Assembly: GCA_028386065.3 (NCBI GenBank)
Contig: JAKUCV010002545.1
Coordinates: forward strand, 13,299-77,298
Source of the DNA: Turnera subulata
Lineage: Eukaryota; Streptophyta; Magnoliopsida; Malpighiales; Passifloraceae
Direction: 5' to 3'
Length of the DNA: 64,000 nucleotides
Shown here: positions 60,591-64,000 of the stretch, in pieces
Position numbering within the stretch: the stretch's first letter is position 1
Layout: every line of letters begins with the position of its first letter
Made by a program: the position numbers and the translations under genes
The notes under the pieces: model-generated
The model's input: only the letters and a program-made list of their open reading frames with translations
Told to the model about the DNA's origin: nothing
Database searches by the model: none

Positions 60591-61064
60591 CATCGCTACC
60601 CCTGACTTTTCAAAATCTTCGTATAGGTCTTTCGAAATTATGTCCGGCCACCCTATCTTTCTAAATTTTTCATTTTAGTCCGTTAAAATTGAATATTTTT
60701 TTATTTTTTAATTAAATTTAGTGTTAGGTATACATTGGTTCTAAAATTTTTCAAATGTAATAATTTAATTTGCTTTTACACATAAAAATAATTTATAATA
60801 ATTTTTATAATAATAGTATAAATAATTATTTATTTATAATTCATAACTTATCAATTAATGCAAATAAATTTTATACCGATATAAATAATTAATAACATAC
60901 TAAATTATAATTATTTTTCATACTAAATATATTTTTTAAAATTTTATTTATATTATTATAATTAGAGATATTAAGCATTTAATATTTATCATTTAGTATT
61001 GATATATAAATATTTATCTTTTGATCCCCTTAAGAGAAATTTCTGGCTTCGTCACCAGTCAGAT
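60591..61064 (-). mobile_element. Degenerate DNA-transposon remnant (hAT-like end)
   Basis: The right end in reverse complement reads gtgacgaagccagaaatttc then ttaaggggatcaaaag. This is a common plant non-autonomous hAT start of the form GTGACGGAGCCAGAA. The left end (gaccatcgctacccctgac) is a poor partner. The interior is extremely AT-rich. No transposase. Confidence 0.4.
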
Positions 61065-61359
61065 AGTTTGATCGTTATTCAAGCCATCAAAGCTCGCGCG
61101 GATCAGATTCTTCCCAATTTAGTCGTATTATTTTAATTCTATTATTCAACACCAAAAGAAAAAAAAATTATTGATCGAATATAGGAAAGAGTGAAAACTA
61201 ATTGAATTTCCTATTCACTTCCCAAACACCATAATTACAATGAGACCATGCCCGTTTCTTTTTCCTTATCCCTCTTTATTTCCACAGTTTAAGTTCAAAA
61301 CGGCGTCGCTTCGCCCACTTTTGCCTTTTTGTAAAACAAAATAAAAATATCACACCCCA

Positions 61360-61391
61360 AAACCCTAAGGACTTCTCTCTGCTAGGGTTTA
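61360..61391 (+). promoter_or_regulatory. Paired telo-box motifs in the NAF1 upstream region
   Basis: aaaccctaa (61360-61368) and the inverted tagggttta (61383-61391) lie about 220-250 bp before the start. Telo-boxes are known in plant promoters of translation and ribosome-biogenesis genes, which fits a snoRNP factor. Confidence 0.6.
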
Positions 61392-61608
61392 AGCGTTTCG
61401 CGATAAGCACCGAAAAGAAAAACTGCGGTTACCCACACACACTATCCACCCTTTTGAAACTTTCCAAAACACTGAATTTTTTTTTGCATATTTGCATATA
61501 AATAAATTTGCCTTCTTTAAAACCCACCAGCAGCCATGAGCCCTAACTTCTTCCTCTGCAACCCAAATTTGATTTCCTTCAAAGCTTCGATCTTTATTTG
61601 CTTCAGCA

Positions 61609-62138
61609 ATGGTAGGATTTGTAGCCGAACACTCCGCCAACGCCGTTGAAGAAGGACACACAGAGGATTCAAAGTTCAAAGCTTTGAAAGACTTGGTGGA
61701 GCCTCTTGATCCCAAGCTCCCTAATTTGAGCTTTGCAGATTCTTTTCTCGACTTTGATGCCATAGAAGGGTATTTCGAGGACAACCCAGATAGTGAAAAG
61801 CCTAGTTTCTGGGGTTTTGAGGTGGGTGCGATGGATGCTGGTGATGTAAGGGGTCCGATTTTTGATGGGTCTGCTCCAAGTTTGGAGATTGAAGGTGGGT
61901 CTGGTTGCGCGGTGAAGGTGAAGGAGGAAAGTGTTAATCTTGAGGAGGAGATGGGGAGGGTTAACTTGGTTGATGGCTCGAATTCGGGCATTGTGGATTC
62001 GAGTAGTGGTAAACTAGAGAGCAATGATGGTGAGAATGGTGGAGTAACTAAGGATGAGGATGATAGTGAGAGTGGAAGTGATGAGGATTCTGAGGAAAGT
62101 AGTGGTTCTTCTTCGTCATCTTCTAGTAGTGATAGTAG

Positions 62139-62179
<41 letters not shown>

Positions 62180-64000
62180 ATGAGGAGAGTGATGCTGATC
62201 AGGAAGGGCAGGGGGGTGCTGGGGAAGAGAATAGGGAGGTAGATGAGTTGGGGGATATGGAAGAAGGTGAAATAAGGGATCCTAGTGGGGAGGGGATTGT
62301 TGGTGGGACCAATAATGAGGAAAGTGATGAAGAAGACGTGGAGGATGCAGAGGAAATGGTTGAATGGACAGATATTGAGTTAGGTGGCAGTGATGAGGAA
62401 GATGAGGAGGGTGTTGGTGCTGTGGAGGAGCCAATCAGATCGAAGAATGAGGTTAAGGTAAAGTTTTCCAGCTGAATACAGTTTGATTTTTTTTCTTTTT
62501 TCCCCTCTGAACTAGTTTTTTGCTGGCCTGGTTCTTCCTTGTTTGATGCCTGCATCCTATGATCAAAGGTGATGTTTAAGAATTATTACCTCTTTGATGA
62601 ATATTTGTCTTGTTTATGGTTTGGTTCTGTTAAACTGCTTTTTGACAGTATTTTTTCCCCCAAATTAAGGGACATATATATGAAATGAGTGACTTTAACT
62701 TATTGTGTAGTTTATCAACTAGAGGTAGAAACCCATTTGAAAATCGGAGGTCTGTGATGACTTGCTTTAGTGCCTGCTAGAAAACTGTTACATATCACAA
62801 GGGGGCGTTTCTTGGTCTGTCTTATTGTTAAGGTGGAGGAAGGCTGACCAGGCTAAATTCTGAATACCATGGTTGTTCATTCCTTTTGGGTGGTAAGACA
62901 TGGAAACTTAAGAATAATGTCGAAGCAGAATCTGAATTTGAACTCCTAGTGATTGGCTTTGGTGACTGGTAATGTCTATGTTTTTTAAAATTCTAAATTT
63001 ATATCTTGAAGTATTTTCTTTGCTGATTTCAAATAAAACTATTAATGCACATCCAAAACAAAAAAAATCTGAAATTAAGAACATTGTATGAATATCTTTG
63101 ACATCAGTCTTTTGGATTTTCTGTTTGTTTAGATTTTCAGTGTGCTTTATTAGATTTTCAGGTTGTGTTACTGTTCCCTGTTGTGTTGAAACTATTATAT
63201 CATATTACTTATCATGCCGGAATTTGCAGGAGCTTCCACCTGTTCCTCCTGTACATATTAGCTTGCAACCACATCATCAAGTGATGCCTGTTGGCGTAGT
63301 TTTGTCGGTAAGCCCTCCAAAGCTAGCTGCAGAGTTTGTCTTTTTAAATTGACTTGCCATTGTCTTAGTTCTGCGTTATAAAACTGCTTGGATATGTATC
63401 TTCTCAGGTTAACTTTTAGGTCCGCCAGTTTTGAGGGTTCAATAACATTATTCAAAATTTCCAGATTGTAGGTCCACAAGTCATTGTAGAAGGGGTAGAG
63501 AAGCACAACCCTCTGAACGAGGGTTCTATCCTCTGGATAACTGAGAAGAGATGCCCACTAGGTTTAGTAGATGAGATTTTTGGACCAGTCAAAAACCCAT
63601 ACTATTTGGTGAGATACAACTCGGAAAGTGAAGTTCCTGATGGGATCCATACTGGTACTTTAGTCTCCTTTGTGCCTGACTTTGCTAGTCATGTGCTTAA
63701 TGATAAGAATCTTTACACCAAAGGTTATGATGCTTCTGGGGAGCACGATGAGGAGGTGTTAAATGAGACTGAGTTTTCAGATGATGAGAAAGAGGCAGAG
63801 TACAAGAGAATGCTAAAAATGTCAAAGAGGGGGATGAATGATCAGGCTGCTGGGAAAAAGAAAAACAATAGAAAGAAAATTAACAATAGGGATGGGAATT
63901 GGAAGAATAATAAACCTCCGGGGCAGCAAACTCCGGTTGACACAAGACAAATGCCTGCAAATCAAGACCAGCATAATGTCTCTCCTATTGGAGCATCAAC
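61609..64000 (+). CDS. NAF1: H/ACA snoRNP assembly factor NAF1 (5' part, cut by window end)
   Basis: Exons: 61609-62457 (GTTAAG|GTAAAG), 63230-63307, and 63465 to beyond 64000. Exon 1 codes for an acidic N-terminus (residues 1-283) with a Ser run then a run of 12 Asp encoded by GAT repeats, and MEEGEI. Exons 2-3 code for the Gar1/Naf1 beta-barrel: ELPPVPPVHISLQPHHQVMP, GVVLSIVGPQVIVEG, ILWITEKRCPLGLVDEIFGP, NPYYLVRYNSESEVP. An acidic segment and a basic KKKNNRKKINN tract follow. NAF1 escorts dyskerin in H/ACA RNP biogenesis in the nucleus before GAR1 replaces it. The C-terminus, usually Pro/Gln-rich, is outside the window. Confidence 0.92.
62136..62175 (+). repeat. (GAT)n microsatellite inside NAF1 exon 1
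   Basis: Uninterrupted gat repeats encode the Asp run; likely length-polymorphic but frame-safe. Confidence 0.9.
62458..63229 (+). other. NAF1 intron 1
   Basis: A 772-bp AT-rich intron with GTAAAG donor and TTTGCAG acceptor; no other feature seen. Confidence 0.75.

Noticed and set aside
1..64000. CRISPR arrays, operons, phage genes or bacterial-style ribosome sites
   Set aside because: The window is plant nuclear DNA with spliced genes; no spaced direct-repeat array was seen.
1..64000. Nuclear tRNA or rRNA genes
   Set aside because: Only A-box/B-box-like pieces inside SINE repeats were found; none folds convincingly by eye into a full cloverleaf.

Overview
The window is nuclear DNA of a flowering plant, most likely a eudicot. 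The coding exons are split by AT-rich GT-AG introns, intergenic DNA is AT-rich and full of small transposons, and the genes belong to plant families (VIRILIZER, STRUBBELIG-receptor kinases, SCAMP, PLS-class PPR, NAF1, kelch). I cannot name the species. Splice sites were placed by eye from reading frame, GT/AG signals and remembered family alignments. No search was run.

Layout. 309-13532 (minus) is a complete VIRILIZER gene of 28 coding exons with a probable 5'UTR intron up to about 14.3 kb. 14.6-20.8 kb is a repeat cluster: a decayed hAT transposon, an F-box pseudogene, SINE copies, and a dead 5'-truncated L1 with a 20-bp target duplication that landed inside a SINE. 21.9-23.0 kb (plus) is a single-exon kelch gene. 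24.3-26.6 kb holds a hAT-type MITE and SINE pieces. 27.2-30.7 kb (plus) is a two-exon gene for a small membrane protein with a 3-kb intron. 33.1-33.6 kb is a MITE nested in a SINE. 36.07-38.67 kb (plus) is an apparently complete 'half-LINE': repeated leader, intact ORF1, 3' tail, poly(A) and flanking duplication, but no ORF2. 41.6-46.75 kb (plus) is an SRF1-like receptor pseudokinase of 16 exons. 47.8 kb has a MITE with perfect terminal repeats just upstream of the TATA box of a 13-exon SCAMP gene (48.35-51.37 kb, plus). 52.5-54.4 kb (minus) is an intronless PPR gene. 56.6 kb (plus) is a 68-residue four-cysteine protein. 57.8-61.1 kb is again accessory: an organelle-like or LINE mosaic, a 734-bp hAT element with perfect 8-bp duplications and a GC-rich gene-like interior, and SINE and hAT remnants. 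61.6-64.0 kb (plus) is the 5' part of NAF1, cut by the window end.

The host genes are independent single-copy loci; no operon or biosynthetic cluster is visible. Several act in RNA biology: VIR in m6A writing, NAF1 in H/ACA snoRNP assembly, and the PPR in organelle RNA processing. SRF1 and SCAMP act at the plasma membrane and in vesicle traffic. The most unusual signal is the ORF1-only LINE. It shares a 12-nt 3'-terminal motif with the RT-coding L1 remnant 18 kb away, which suggests mobilisation in trans.
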